Source: Naumovozyma dairenensis CBS 421 (Eukaryota > Ascomycota > Saccharomycetes > Saccharomycetales > Saccharomycetaceae). Taken from it: a DNA stretch of 64,000 nt. The first letter of the stretch is position 1. Each line of letters begins with the position of its first letter. Shown here one piece after another: positions 1 through 10,508 of the stretch. The notes below the pieces were generated by a model, which saw only the letters and a list, made by a program, of their open reading frames with translations, ran no database searches and had not been told where the DNA came from. The stretch is taken from positions 434,001-498,000 of the forward strand of contig NC_016479.1 of assembly GCF_000227115.2 (NCBI RefSeq). The letters run 5' to 3'. A program made the position numbers and the translations under genes.

Positions 1-485
1 ATCAAGTTTTGTGGGTCTTGTTTCATTATCTTGATTAAAAAGTCTGAACATAGTTTGATTATGGAGAGACGGGAGGATGTAGTTTCTATTTCTTGGAATA
101 ATTGGCAAACTTCTTTATATGGGATGGCACATAAAAATGGCTTACTTACGGCAGTCTTAGGGTCTAATGTGTGATCTGCTACGATTGGTGTTGGTGTAGT
201 CGATGCTGATGCTGATGCAGGGGAGGATGAGCGTTCAGTATTTAATTTTATTGGTGATTTGGGTTTACTTTCTGCCATTATACTTGGAGAAGAAGAAGAT
301 GTTGATAAACGTATTTTTTTTCGTGGAATTGAGTCGGAATCATCCTTGTTTTCTTCCTTTGTTTCTTCTTTACTTTCATTTTTGAGTGCAGTATCCTTTG
401 TAGGTTTCTTGTGATTTATTGAAGAGAAGAATCTTCCCAAAGTAGCCTGTTGTTTCCTACCTTTACTGACATTATTTTCTCTTGC

Positions 486-517
<32 letters not shown>

Positions 518-599
518 GTGTTGCTGGAGGCATAGTTATATAACGTATTGGTCGTAAATTTGGTAAAAGGATCCTAGTAGTACCCAATTGTCTTAACAT
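1..599 (-). CDS. CDC9: DNA ligase I, N-terminal part (runs off the window)
   Basis: ATP-dependent DNA ligase that joins Okazaki fragments and seals repair nicks in the nucleus and mitochondria. About 199 residues are present; the catalytic domain lies beyond position 1. There are two in-frame starts. ATG at 599 gives a 22-residue Arg-rich, acid-free leader (MLRQLGTTRI...) like a mitochondrial presequence. ATG at 533 starts the nuclear form with MPPATP, a ten-Ser run encoded by TCA repeats, then a PCNA-binding PIP box, QATLGRFF. S. cerevisiae CDC9 uses the same two-start design (Met1 and Met24). The segment IPYKEVCQLF...SSRL..IIKLCSDFLIKIMKQ matches the start of the DNA-binding domain. An in-frame stop lies upstream of 599 with no other ATG between. 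The gene diverges from MHF2, and an MCB box lies 144 bp upstream. Identity is secure. Confidence 0.95.
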
Positions 600-906
600 A
601 TATAACGACCAGATCCAATGGTTCTTGATTACCTATTTCAATGAACCCAATTATTTATTTTGTCTGTTTGTAATTGAATGAAACTCAAAGTGAATCAATT
701 TCCATCAAACGGTTTCGCTATTGGCGTTTTTTTGGTGTCGCAACGCGTGATTGAATAAAAGTGAAGATAAACTATATATATATAATAAATACAAAGACTA
801 ACGGAACGTAATGTTACATGGACTAGGACTAGGATTAGAGGTGTCTGAAGCAATCTTGTCGTCTTTTCTCTTAGAGACAAATGCGCTAAGGAATATCCAA
901 GCAGAT
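600..906. promoter_or_regulatory. Divergent CDC9/MHF2 promoter with an MCB box
   Basis: This 307-bp spacer separates the divergent CDC9 and MHF2 starts. It contains ACGCGT at 743-748, an exact MluI cell-cycle box bound by MBF (Mbp1-Swi6) at G1/S. CDC9 is a classic MBF target, so the site fits. A TATA-like TATATATATAATA tract at about 773-785 faces MHF2. An out-of-context ATG at 811 is in frame with MHF2, but conservation does not support it as the start. Confidence 0.65.
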
Positions 907-1179
907 ATGACGATATTGTTAGAGACAATAGAGAAGATCCTACGATCTGAATCTTTTCAGAATAAAGATACCACGATTACAAAGGAAACCATCTTAATGA
1001 TTCAACGATATATGGATTTGTTCATTAAAGAAGCTGTTATTCGATCATACGAAAATAAAGTTGCCACGCAGGTCGAAGATTTTGATGATGAAGAGGATGC
1101 TGATGAGGAAGATAAGACTATTGAATTGACACATTTGGATCTGGAGCGGATTGTTGGATTGTTGCTTATGGAATTATGA
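907..1179 (+). CDS. MHF2: MHF complex histone-fold subunit (CENP-X)
   Basis: Small histone-fold protein that pairs with Mhf1 (CENP-S). The MHF complex stimulates the Mph1/FANCM helicase at stalled forks and joins the kinetochore CCAN. I set the start at ATG 907 (90 residues) rather than ATG 811, because the S. cerevisiae protein (80 residues) begins at the equivalent helix; here it reads MTILLETIEKIL. Key segments are MIQRYMDLFIKEAVIRSYENK (helix 2) and the C-terminal LTHLDLERIVGLLLMEL, nearly identical to the family end. An acidic insert (DDEEDADEED) lies between them. The gene points away from CDC9 and towards DHH1. As I recall, the S. cerevisiae gene (YDL160C-A) is on the same strand as DHH1, so orientation differs here. 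Confidence 0.88.
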   Translation: MTILLETIEKILRSESFQNKDTTITKETILMIQRYMDLFIKEAVIRSYENKVATQVEDFDDEEDADEEDKTIELTHLDLERIVGLLLMEL

Positions 1180-2461
1180 TATACGAAAATAGACACATAT
1201 TATATCATTCGAGTATCTCTAGGGACCATTGACTGGGTTTTATTCTCTTAATTAATTATGCTAACTGAACTATAGGTGTTTCAAAGACACACATCTGAAT
1301 TAGGGAATATATATAGACGATATTACATATTCGATGCACTCATAGCATATGTCGAAGCATCATGGACCCATATAATCAAGGTCGAACCCTCGTATAGGCA
1401 ACTCCTTCACACAGTTATGCAGAAATTGTTTAAGAGCTCTTTTTTATGAAAAATCCTCTATGTAAGAAATAATCAGATAAATGGTGGAAGATACATATAA
1501 TATCTACTGTCATAAATAGAAGTCTCATACGAAAACACTTGTCTTTTTGAAAAATCTCGTTAATAAATATACATACACATTATATATATATATATATATT
1601 ACTATATGTTGATGACAATATGTGATTTTATTATTGCATCATAGATTACTTAAAAAAGAAAAAAAAAATTCTGAATATGATTTTATCGATTATACTTCCA
1701 TTCTTGCAATATCATATCATATGCCTTATCGTAGTTGAATAACTGTCAAAAAAAAAAGGGCGGTTTTATTAGGAAGTTAGGGAAAAAAAGAGATGCTATT
1801 TAGGGAAAAGCAACAAAAAAACCAAACTACCTTTTTTCATTTTTCGCTCTTAACAAAAAATACAGTATTTCTGTTTTTGAAGGGAAATATTTTTAAATCA
1901 ATCATTGCTGTTGAAGATTCTTAATAATGTAGTAGCGATAGTTAAGATGTTGGAGGATTAAACACATTATTGGTTTAAATGAAGGATTGGTAGATAGAAA
2001 GAAAAAAGGAAAAAAATTAGTGATGATAGTAAATTTGTAGTAATAGGAGAAATAAACGCATGATGGATAATAATGGTGCTGTTGATGAGTTAACGTCAAA
2101 GGAAAGAAAAAAAAGTAAAATGAATAATTATTATAGCGAATAGAAAGAGAGAAAGAGAGAAAAAAGGAAAGGGAAAAAATGAGATGAGTGAAAAAGGAAC
2201 TTTTATGAAATGTATAATTGAAGTTGATAATGGAATTGATATGAGAATGATTAACATGACGATTAATATTACAAGTTCTGTTGTATTGTTTTTTTTTGTT
2301 TTTTTTGTTTTTTTAGAATTTTATTGGGCATTCATTCATTCGTTTATTCATTCTATCATTCGTTGATTTATTTTATGATAATATATTTATGTAACAATGG
2401 GGAAAAGCTTCCAATTCATCTCATGTCCTTTCTTTAAATAGTTTTTTTTTCCTGATTCATT
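1180..2461. other. Long convergent intergenic region, no gene seen
   Basis: About 1.28 kb lie between the 3' ends of MHF2 and DHH1, long for a convergent pair in this family. I see AT-rich sequence, a (TA)n tract near 1580-1599, purine-rich runs around 2100-2180 and T-rich runs around 2288-2312. Short open frames on either strand have no recognisable protein character. ENT1, which neighbours MHF2 in S. cerevisiae, is not present in recognisable form. Confidence 0.6.
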
Positions 2462-4066
2462 TCAAAATTGTGGATGTTCACCATTATGTTGAGGTATCAT
2501 TTGTTGTGGATGTGGTTGTGCTTGTTGATACTGTACATGTTGTTGTTGTTGCTGCATTTGAGGAGCTACCTGTTGATACTGTTGTTGTGGAGTTGGTATT
2601 TGTTGTTGTGGATAATTTTGTTGTTGTTGGTGTTGCTGTTGTTGCATAAATTGTTGACGTTGATGAGGAGGAGGCATTTGGGTGAATTGTGGATTCTGTT
2701 GTTGCGGAGGAGGAACAAATGTACCGTTATTGTTATTATTATTATTATTGTTATTATTCATATCATTGTGAGGTATTTGTGGTATTTGTTGTTGCTCTAT
2801 TGGGAATGGAATTGGTACATTAGCTTCATTTTCTGCTACATATAAAGATTTATCAATGGTACCTGGGATAGCTGCAATTTCTGTACCTAATTCTTGTTCA
2901 ATTTTGTATAAATTGAAACGATCATTCCAATTAATTAAATTAATTGCTAAACCTAAATGACCGAATCTACCTGATCTACCAATACGATGTAAATATGTTT
3001 CTGAAGTTTTTGGGAAATCGAAATTTATCACCACGTTAACAGCTTGAATATCAATACCTCTAGTTAAAAGATCGGAACAAACCAAAGTACGAACTTTCCC
3101 TTGACGGAATTCATGGAATACTCTATTTCTTTCTTGTTGTTTCATTCTTGCATGAGAATAATAACATGAATAACCTAAATCAGTAATTTTTTTGGCTAAC
3201 AATTCCACACGATTTGTAGAATTACAAAAGATAATTGCTTGATTAATTTGTAATTTTGAAAATAAAGTATTTAAACAATGTAATTTTTGTCTTTCTTCTA
3301 CAAATGCATAAAATTGAGTGATCCCTTTCAAAGTCAATTCATCCATCAAATTAATTTCATAAGGATTATTTAAATGTTTGACCATAAATTCTTTCACAGT
3401 CAATGGGAAAGTGGCACTAAACAATAAAGATTGATGTTTCTTTGGTAAAAAAATTAAAATTTGTTCAATAATTGTCTTAAAATCACGAGATAACATTTTA
3501 TCAGCTTCATCCATGATGAAAAGAGAACAATCTGATAAATCTGCAACTTTCCTCGATGCCAAATCTAAGACTCTACCTGGAGTACCAACTAGAACATGAA
3601 CAGTTTCATTTAATCTCAATATATCATCTCTTAAATTAGTACCACCTGTGGTGACCATACAAGAGATACCACAATGTTTCCCCAATGTTCTTACTACTTG
3701 AGAAGTTTGTAATGCCAATTCTCTCGTTGGTACCATTATTAAAGCTTGAATCTTGTTTAAGTTTGGTTTAATTCTTTCTAAAGTTGGGATAACGAAAGCA
3801 GCAGTTTTACCGGTACCATTTTTAGCTCTAGCAAGGATATCTCTTCCAGTGATAGCGATTGGGATGGATTCTTCTTGGATTGGTGAAGGTTTTTCGAATC
3901 CTGCTTCGAAGATACCCATTAAAAGTTCTCTTTTTAGAAAGAAATCTTCAAATGTGTTACCCTTTGTGTTCAAGACATCTTCAGTTTGTGGTCTTGTGTC
4001 TTTTTTGGGGATGTTTAGTGAGTTTTTCCAATCTTCTGGGTTTGTTTCTGTTGTAATAGTACTCAT
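2462..4066 (-). CDS. DHH1: DEAD-box RNA helicase, decapping activator
   Basis: Cytoplasmic RNA helicase (DDX6 family) that represses translation, promotes Dcp1/Dcp2 decapping and builds P-bodies with Pat1 and Edc3. The 534-residue protein shows the Q motif (GFEKPSPIQ, about 57-64), Walker A AKNGTGKT (81-88), [20 protein letters not shown] at 186-189, SAT and the motif [12 protein letters not shown]. The conserved core ends near residue 425. The rest is a low-complexity tail with an Asn run coded by AAT/AAC and long Gln/Pro-rich stretches; S. cerevisiae Dhh1 (506 residues) has a similar Q/P tail. The start [17 protein letters not shown] matches the family N-terminus. No frameshift was seen. 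Confidence 0.97.
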   Translation of the reverse strand: MSTITTETNPEDWKNSLNIPKKDTRPQTEDVLNTKGNTFEDFFLKRELLMGIFEAGFEKPSPIQEESIPIAITGRDILARAKNGTGKTAAFVIPTLERIKPNLNKIQALIMVPTRELALQTSQVVRTLGKHCGISCMVTTGGTNLRDDILRLNETVHVLVGTPGRVLDLASRKVADLSDCSLFIMDEADKMLSRDFKTIIEQILIFLPKKHQSLLFSATFPLTVKEFMVKHLNNPYEINLMDELTLKGITQFYAFVEERQKLHCLNTLFSKLQINQAIIFCNSTNRVELLAKKITDLGYSCYYSHARMKQQERNRVFHEFRQGKVRTLVCSDLLTRGIDIQAVNVVINFDFPKTSETYLHRIGRSGRFGHLGLAINLINWNDRFNLYKIEQELGTEIAAIPGTIDKSLYVAENEANVPIPFPIEQQQIPQIPHNDMNNNNNNNNNNNGTFVPPPQQQNPQFTQMPPPHQRQQFMQQQQHQQQQNYPQQQIPTPQQQYQQVAPQMQQQQQHVQYQQAQPHPQQMIPQHNGEHPQF

Positions 4067-4182
4067 TATTAGGAGGCGATTATTTTTCTGTTTGTTTCTT
4101 TTTTTTCAAATAAAAGATGAATAATGTTATATATTGTCACAGCAGGATTGTAGTGATTGAGTTTATTCTAGATGTGTATAAG

Positions 4183-4206
4183 TTGTATTTGTATTTGTAT
4201 TTGTAT
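4183..4206. repeat. (TTGTAT)4 hexanucleotide repeat
   Basis: Four perfect tandem copies of TTGTAT followed by a partial copy, in the DHH1 5' flank about 120 bp upstream of the start codon. This is a short microsatellite. Confidence 0.85.
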
Positions 4207-4417
4207 TTCGACGCTCTAAACAATTGGTTGAGGGAGGGAGTCAAAATAAATGTACGTATATGTATAGCTGTGAGCAAATGGACAAAGATACAATAAACAA
4301 ACAAATATGGGTAATAAGTACAGTTAAGTAAAGTTAGGCAGATGAACTGTAGATGGAGAGGCTTCGGTGTTTTGTATGTGAGTGTTTTCTTCTGTTGCTT
4401 GTTAAATCGTTGAGAAC

Positions 4418-4477
4418 ACTATACTATACTATACTATACTATACTATACTATACTATACTATACTATACTATACTAT
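4418..4477. repeat. (ACTAT)12 pentanucleotide microsatellite
   Basis: Twelve perfect tandem copies of ACTAT (60 bp) in the DHH1 upstream region. Perfect identity of all units suggests an actively slipping repeat. No protein-coding role is possible here. Confidence 0.95.
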
Positions 4478-6267
4478 ACGTAAAAGCTTTCAATGATTGT
4501 TTTCTGTAAAGCTTAGGTAAATTTTTCCTTGATGAGAACTTTCTGGTGGCGGCGAGCGAAGGGAGTTACCGTGGTGTTTTTTTTCCTTTCTCTCTCTACC
4601 CGAATGGGACAGATGTTGCGCGGTTGCGGTTGCCTCCGTGTGTCACGTGGGTTGATAACACAATGGACTCGTGCCCAGTGATAATGTGTCCAAGATTCCA
4701 GAACACCAAAAAGGAAAACCTTTTTGACACAGACGTAGACAGCCAACTGCCAATGTCTTGCCAACCCATGTCCTTGAGCTTACCTTACAAGATGCTTACC
4801 TACGTTTTGTCTTTCCTGAGTACTTTCAAAAGATAAAGGAGGTATTCTCAAGATTCGTGATCGTTAAAGAATTGAGCTCTTGGCGATCCCTTTAGTCATG
4901 AACACAACCGTAAGATTCTTAACTAGAATACATAAATGTTACACAACCCATAGATATATTTTATAGAATCAACTGTTCTCTATAAGAACCTTTACCTTTC
5001 CATAGATGAGAGTCTCGTTCCATTTTTGACATCCTGGCTCATTTTTAGGCTAAGTTAATATTTATTATACAAGAACTACTGGGTACATCTGAGGGAGACA
5101 CACTTAACGGTACGGACATATAAAAATGGCATCCATATAGGCCCAAACAATAATTTAAAGAGGGGATATACAAACCATTAACATTAGAGGTGAAAGAGAG
5201 TGCATGTAGGAGGGTTCCACAATATTTAGAAGTATGGAAATTCGCTCGATAATTTTCTTTGAAAGAATTTCTTTGGGGAGTCAAGTTTAGCAAATTAACA
5301 GATGAACAACTGAACAAATTTATGAACTTTAAATTCGCGACCACGTAGCTTCGCCCCTCTGCTGGGGGGGAATTAGACGTCGTTTTTAATGAGTACATAT
5401 AGACTTAGTATCTTTTCGAGGTTTCTAAGAATAAAATCCGGACAATGGGGTAGTGTTTATCGCAGAAGTAATAGTAGGAGAACCATTTAGCGGGTTAAAA
5501 GTCTGGCCGGCCAGCCACCGACACTTTATGACTTTAAGTGGTTCAAAATACCTTTGTATGTACGTAAATCATCTAATATTCATTATTTACTTAGTTCTGT
5601 GTTTTTGTTACGCGTTAAAAAATCGTTGGGTTTGTTTCTCGCGTTTTGAAATGAAACAGCTCTATTTTCTACTCGATCGAGAGAGCAGATCCATCTGTCG
5701 AAGTTGGACTTTGAGTGGCTCGAGGTTGAATCTAGGCTCCAAAGAGACTCCAATACTCATGCATGGCATGCCATTCTTTTAAACTGCATCGTATCTTACT
5801 TTGATTTGCATACTTATGTTTATTATTTATCATTAAAGTTAACGTTGGTGGTCCGTATTTTATCGAGATTTTACTCAAGTATCCTTTAACTAACCGTTTC
5901 ATCTAAGTTGAACAAGATAAACTGCTACGCTAGAGAAGCATAGTCTACAACTAGGCACGATTATTCTACGTTGAACATATCTACGTTTCATTACTTGTTT
6001 ATATCCCTACAAGGCCGATTTCGTTGGCCAATTTGAAAAAGCTTTTTTCCAAAACTATTAACTCTTCAATATTGACTGCAACATTCTTTATTCTAGAATA
6101 ATATTTTTCCCTTAGAAACAAGAAAAGAGAAGGACGAATACTCTATTTTGCATACAAATATTCTTTCTTTTTTCCTTATTCGTTACAAAAAATAAAACTT
6201 CGACAGCTATATACGAATAAAAGAAAACTGGTCCAGTCAACTAACCAACAAAAGGAAAAAGAAAAAA

Positions 6268-7738
6268 ATGAATCCATTTCAAACGAGAAGCTTACAAAGG
6301 AAAAATACAAAAAACCTAGAATTAGGTAACAACAAGAATACTTTAAATTCTAATACATGTGTAAGTGACGCGATTCCTCCACGCCTCAGTAAAATAGAGG
6401 GAAGAAATCGAGACCCGATTATATTGACTAATCTTAATTGCAACAATGATAGAACAGTAACATCCAAGAAATTATTTCTAGAACGTAATTTACAAAAATC
6501 ACCCAAGGAGCGAACATACCAGTCTTCTTTGTCTCCTTCACCGTCGTCTGTTTCACCTCTATCTTCTCCGAATGAATCACCATCACACAAACTAAATTTT
6601 GCTAACAAGGGTAGTTTATACCTTCGAAGAGGTTTAAAGAAAAAACTGACGTTAGATCCAACACCATCACTCTCTGAACCGTTACCCCTGAATCCATTAG
6701 AAATAAAAAAGCCACACTCTCAACAAACAGTAGAAACGTCATCGGTACATTCTCAAGTGAAAACAATTAAACGTAAGGTTCCACCGTCACCTCTGAAACT
6801 CACAAATAATAATAATACCATAAATAATATCCAAAGTCATCAAACTACTGTAATAAAAAATGATACCATAATAATACAACAACAGGAAGATTCAGATTCT
6901 CCTTATAAATCCATTGCATCACCACTATACAATAATAATAAAAGTTCAACTTCATCTCCAACATTGATAGTGCCAACTACAAACACAACTAATAATAGCA
7001 GTGGAGGGAGCACATCACCACAACATACAATACCTACGACAGATTCCATATACCAATTACAAGATTTAGTCCAATTAGGTAAGATTGGATCAGGTAATTC
7101 AGGTACAGTAGTCAAGACACTCCACGTACCAACATCCAAAATAATAGCTAAAAAGACAATCCCCCTTGAGAAAAACAATGAAATCATATTGAACCAACTA
7201 ATTAGAGAATTAACGATAATGAAAAGTGTCAAATCACATAAAAATATCATATCATTCTATGGTGCATACTATGACAATGTGAAAAATAATGAAATTATCA
7301 TATTAATGGAATATATGGATTGCGGCTCGTTAGATAAAATCTTATTAACTTATAAAAGACTGGTTAATCGTGGATTCATTGATTCCAAATTGAAAAATTG
7401 GTTCAATGATTCTTTGATACTTTCAAAATTATCATACGCAGTTTTAAATGGGCTAGATTATCTTTATACTAATTATAAAATTATTCATAGAGATATTAAG
7501 CCTTCTAATATTTTGGTTAATAGTAAAGGACAAGTGAAAATTTGTGATTTCGGTGTTTCAAAAAAATTAATAAACTCAATTGCTGATACTTTTGTCGGGA
7601 CTTCTACTTATATGTCACCGGAAAGAATTCAAGGTAATGTTTATTCGACAAAAGGAGACGTTTGGTCATTAGGTTTAGTCATTATAGAATTGGTAACAGG
7701 CAAGTTCCCATTAAGTTTAAATAATAATAACAGCAATC

Positions 7739-7778
<40 letters not shown>

Positions 7779-8184
7779 TAAAAATAATAATAGGAATTCT
7801 GATAATGATAACATCATTAATAACAATAATAATTCTCCAGATGGCATTCTTGATTTACTACAAAGAATCGTTAATGAACCATCTCCAAAGTTACCCAGAG
7901 ATAATAATAATTATCAGTTCCCAACGGAAATGATAGATTTCGTCAATAAATGTTGTATTAAAGAGGAGAAAAATAGATCATCAATTCATGAATTGTTAGC
8001 TCATGATTTCATTTTAATGTACAGTGATAAATTATATAACAAAGAATTCAAAATGTGGTGCAAAATGATTAAATCTTATATTAAACAAGATAGACAGTTT
8101 AAACGTGAAGATATTGAACGTGCTAAATTTGAAAAAAGACAATTAGAAAAATCAAGTGAAGCTGCTAAGAAGAATAGACATTGA
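6268..8184 (+). CDS. STE7: MAP kinase kinase of the mating/filamentation pathway
   Basis: Dual-specificity kinase that is phosphorylated by Ste11 on the Ste5 scaffold and activates Fus3 and Kss1. At 638 residues it is longer than S. cerevisiae Ste7 (515). Two MAPK-docking motifs are kept: RSLQRKNTKNLEL near residue 10 and RRGLKKKLTL near residue 115-125. Kinase landmarks are the Gly loop GKIGSGNSG (271 on), AKK near 294-296, HRDIKPSN (407 on), DFG (427-429) and activation-loop Ser437/Thr441 in SIADTFVGTSTYMSPERI, matching Ste7 S359/T363. The extra length lies in a Ser/Thr/Asn-rich N-terminal region and an Asn-rich insert of about 45 residues inside the C-lobe. The TDxFVGT loop and the docking sites separate it from MKK1/2 and PBS2. 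A PRE core lies upstream. Confidence 0.95.
7720..7845 (+). repeat. AAT-rich trinucleotide tract encoding an Asn-rich insert in STE7
   Basis: A run of AAT/AAC codons with a few AAA, CAT and GAT interruptions encodes about 40 residues, mostly Asn, between the conserved segments ELVTGKFPLSL and DGILDLLQRIVNEP of the kinase C-lobe. S. cerevisiae Ste7 has only a few residues there. Confidence 0.9.
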
Positions 8185-8318
8185 TTCATACGTTACGAAC
8201 AAAAGCAAAAGAAACACATTATATGTAATAATATTTTTAAAATATATAGGTATATATATACAGGACAATTAACTCATTCAACATTGATAAAAATCTTTAC
8301 AAAAGTTGAATATTTTTA

Positions 8319-8642
8319 TCAGGTCAATTTTTGGTATTTCTTATCTTTATTCCATATCCAACCTTCACTACCTCTAATAACACCATATACTAACAATCCA
8401 CCACCTATGCTTCGTATAGAATTTCTCCACCAAAGTGGATTTCTACGTTCAAATTCCTTCAATGTAACGCCCTTTTTCTTATCCTTATCAGAATAAGTGA
8501 TTGCTCGTCCCGAGGCCAAGTATGTACCAAAGCCAATGGCTAAAAAGGAATTCATTACTTGACATGGCAAACAATCTAAATTTTCTTCTTCATTGAAATT
8601 CCTTTCAGCCGGTGGATTAAACACTGATAATATATTACTCAT
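8319..8642 (-). CDS. Small mitochondrial membrane protein, DUF4536/TMEM261-like (YDL157C)
   Basis: Protein of 107 residues equivalent in position and sequence to S. cerevisiae YDL157C (about 118 residues), a mitochondrial protein of unknown function. It has a Cys pair LDCLPCQ near residue 23-28, followed by a hydrophobic segment (VMNSFLAIGFGTYLASG). A second hydrophobic stretch (SIGGGLLVYGVIRG) lies near the C-terminus before SEGWIWNKDKKYQ. This C-x-x-C plus two-helix layout resembles the DUF4536 family, which includes an animal complex I assembly factor; S. cerevisiae lacks complex I, so its role here is open. It converges with STE7 (3' ends 134 bp apart) and diverges from CMR1. Confidence 0.85.
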   Translation of the reverse strand: MSNILSVFNPPAERNFNEEENLDCLPCQVMNSFLAIGFGTYLASGRAITYSDKDKKKGVTLKEFERRNPLWWRNSIRSIGGGLLVYGVIRGSEGWIWNKDKKYQKLT

Positions 8643-8918
8643 TTTTTCGTACTCTATTATCTCGCCTTTGTCCTTCTTTCCCTCTGAATATCGTCCTCAA
8701 AGTGTCCATTACTGAGTATAGTCATCTAAATGCGTAAATCATCATTACCTAAATGTAGTGTAGAGCTAGTCAAAGTTAAACGCGAGAAATTTTTCAGATC
8801 TGTACGTGTAAATTGAAGTAATGGTCAAACTTCTTGATTTTGGAATTGAAGAATGTAAGGAATAGATGAACATAGTTATATAGCATCATCTCAGCTTTGA
8901 CTATTTCAATCAAATGAT

Positions 8919-10508
8919 ATGGTAGAATTAACAGAATTCCAAAAGAAACGCCAAGAAAACATTAAAAGAAATAATGATTTACTACAAAAATTAAACTTAA
9001 CTAACAAAGCATCAGAAATTAAAAGAGAAGCTGGCGTATTAACAGAAGATGAAAAACGAAGAAAGAAGAAGAAAATAGCAACCAGCAAACCTAAAAGAAA
9101 TGTTAATGTTAAAAAAGAGAAAAGTCCTACTGTGCCGGTGAGACGTTCTAGACGGTTAAGAGGTGAAAGTGTTGATACCGATGGAATCCCTAATGTTAAT
9201 GACAATCAATTATTTAAATTGAATGGGAATGGCGATGTTAAATTGGAAAGTTCCCCTGAGGATGACCAAGTTTTGAAAGATATGAAAGTGATAGGGGATG
9301 TCAAATTGAGTGATTTACTTAAAGAGGGCGATGATGATAACGCACTTTTAGATAAATTTAAATCTTTTAGTTCGAGACCTAGTGATTTCTTTAATGAATT
9401 GAAGAAATACCGAGGAAATATTAAACTTGATGCTGAATTGGAAACTCAATTAAAGGAATTCGATTTAAATTTATATGATATTTTTCAACCTAATGAAATT
9501 AAGATTGTATACGAAAGAATTTCCGCAATATATTTTCATCCATCCATAGAAAAGAAGCTGGTTGTAGCGGGTGACATATCTGGTAATGTGGGATTATGGA
9601 ATGTAAGAGATGAACCAATTGATGATGAGTTATTGGAGCCTGAAATAACGAGATTTAAGTTATTCAATAAAAATGTAGGAAGGATTGATTGTTTCCCAAC
9701 CAACAGTTCGAAACTATTGGCAACTTCGTATGATGGCTCCATTCGTTCGATAGATTTGAGTAATCTAGAAAGTGAAGACCTACTAATCTTAACTAATGAA
9801 TATGATGATGCACTTGGTGTTAGTGATTGCCAATTTAGTTACGACGATCCCAATGTTCTGTTTGTCACTACCTTGAGTGGTGAATTTACTACTCTCGATA
9901 TGAGAATGAAGAAAGGCGAATTTAATAACAAATTGAAAAGACTATCCGATAAAAAAATTGGCTCAATGAGTATCAATCCGAATCGCCCGTACGAAATTGC
10001 TACTGGCTCTCTTGATAGGACATTGAAACTTTGGGATATTAGAAAAATTGTAAATAAACCAGATTGGTCACAGTATGAAGATTTCCCAAGTCATGAAATC
10101 GTCTCCACTTATGATTCAAGATTGAGTGTATCAGCAGTCTCATACTCACCAACTGACAATACTCTTGTTTGTAATGGGTATGATGACACCATTCGATTAT
10201 TCGATGTCACTAAACCATCAGAAGATCTCCAGCCAAAACTAACACTAAAACATAATTGCCAAACTGGTAGATGGACTAGTATTTTGAAAGCCAGATTTAA
10301 GCCAAACAAGAATGTATTTGCCATTGCAAATATGAGCAGAGCTATTGATATATACAACAGTGACGGTCAACAATTAGCCCACCTAAATACTGCTACAGTG
10401 CCCGCTGTTGTGTCCTGGCATCCGCTCAGGAATTGGATTGTCGGAGGTAATTCCAGTGGTAAAGTGTTCTTATTCCAAGACGATTCTAATAATGAAGATA
10501 CTTTATAG
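8919..10508 (+). CDS. CMR1: WD-repeat DNA-damage-associated protein
   Basis: Nuclear WD40 protein (529 residues; S. cerevisiae 522) that binds chromatin and UV-damaged DNA and collects in intranuclear quality-control foci under replication stress. The N-terminus [22 protein letters not shown] is almost identical to the family and fixes the start. A basic region with [10 protein letters not shown] follows near residue 70-80, then PNVNDNQL. The C-terminal two thirds form WD repeats, for example [16 protein letters not shown] and [16 protein letters not shown], ending in [22 protein letters not shown]. An out-of-frame ATG at 8914 (ATGATATGGTAG) overlaps the start codon and could act as a tiny upstream ORF. 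The divergent promoter with YDL157C (8643-8918) is short. Confidence 0.95.
   Translation: MVELTEFQKKRQENIKRNNDLLQKLNLTNKASEIKREAGVLTEDEKRRKKKKIATSKPKRNVNVKKEKSPTVPVRRSRRLRGESVDTDGIPNVNDNQLFKLNGNGDVKLESSPEDDQVLKDMKVIGDVKLSDLLKEGDDDNALLDKFKSFSSRPSDFFNELKKYRGNIKLDAELETQLKEFDLNLYDIFQPNEIKIVYERISAIYFHPSIEKKLVVAGDISGNVGLWNVRDEPIDDELLEPEITRFKLFNKNVGRIDCFPTNSSKLLATSYDGSIRSIDLSNLESEDLLILTNEYDDALGVSDCQFSYDDPNVLFVTTLSGEFTTLDMRMKKGEFNNKLKRLSDKKIGSMSINPNRPYEIATGSLDRTLKLWDIRKIVNKPDWSQYEDFPSHEIVSTYDSRLSVSAVSYSPTDNTLVCNGYDDTIRLFDVTKPSEDLQPKLTLKHNCQTGRWTSILKARFKPNKNVFAIANMSRAIDIYNSDGQQLAHLNTATVPAVVSWHPLRNWIVGGNSSGKVFLFQDDSNNEDTL

Larger units (their letters stand above)
4067..6267. promoter_or_regulatory. DHH1/STE7 divergent intergenic region (2.2 kb)
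   Basis: This divergent spacer holds the promoters of DHH1 (left) and STE7 (right) and no gene I can support. A perfect Cbf1 E-box, GTCACGTG, is at 4642-4649, about 580 bp upstream of DHH1. One pheromone-response element core, TGAAACA (Ste12 site), is at 5652-5658, about 610 bp upstream of STE7. Open frames at about 5045-5398 and 5453-5782 show no family motifs and look like chance. A CCCC-TCTGCT-GGGG inverted repeat near 5354-5368 is unexplained. Confidence 0.5.

Noticed and set aside
811..906. Longer MHF2 start at ATG 811 (122 residues)
   Set aside because: The added 32 residues have no counterpart in the short CENP-X family, and ATG 907 aligns with the family start.
1361..1440. GGGTTCGACC on the minus strand, like a tRNA T-loop
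   Set aside because: The flanks do not pair as a T-stem or acceptor stem, and no A box or anticodon arm is placed correctly.
5045..5782. Two frames of over 100 codons upstream of STE7
   Set aside because: Composition and lack of motifs suggest chance; the plus-strand one starts at GTG.
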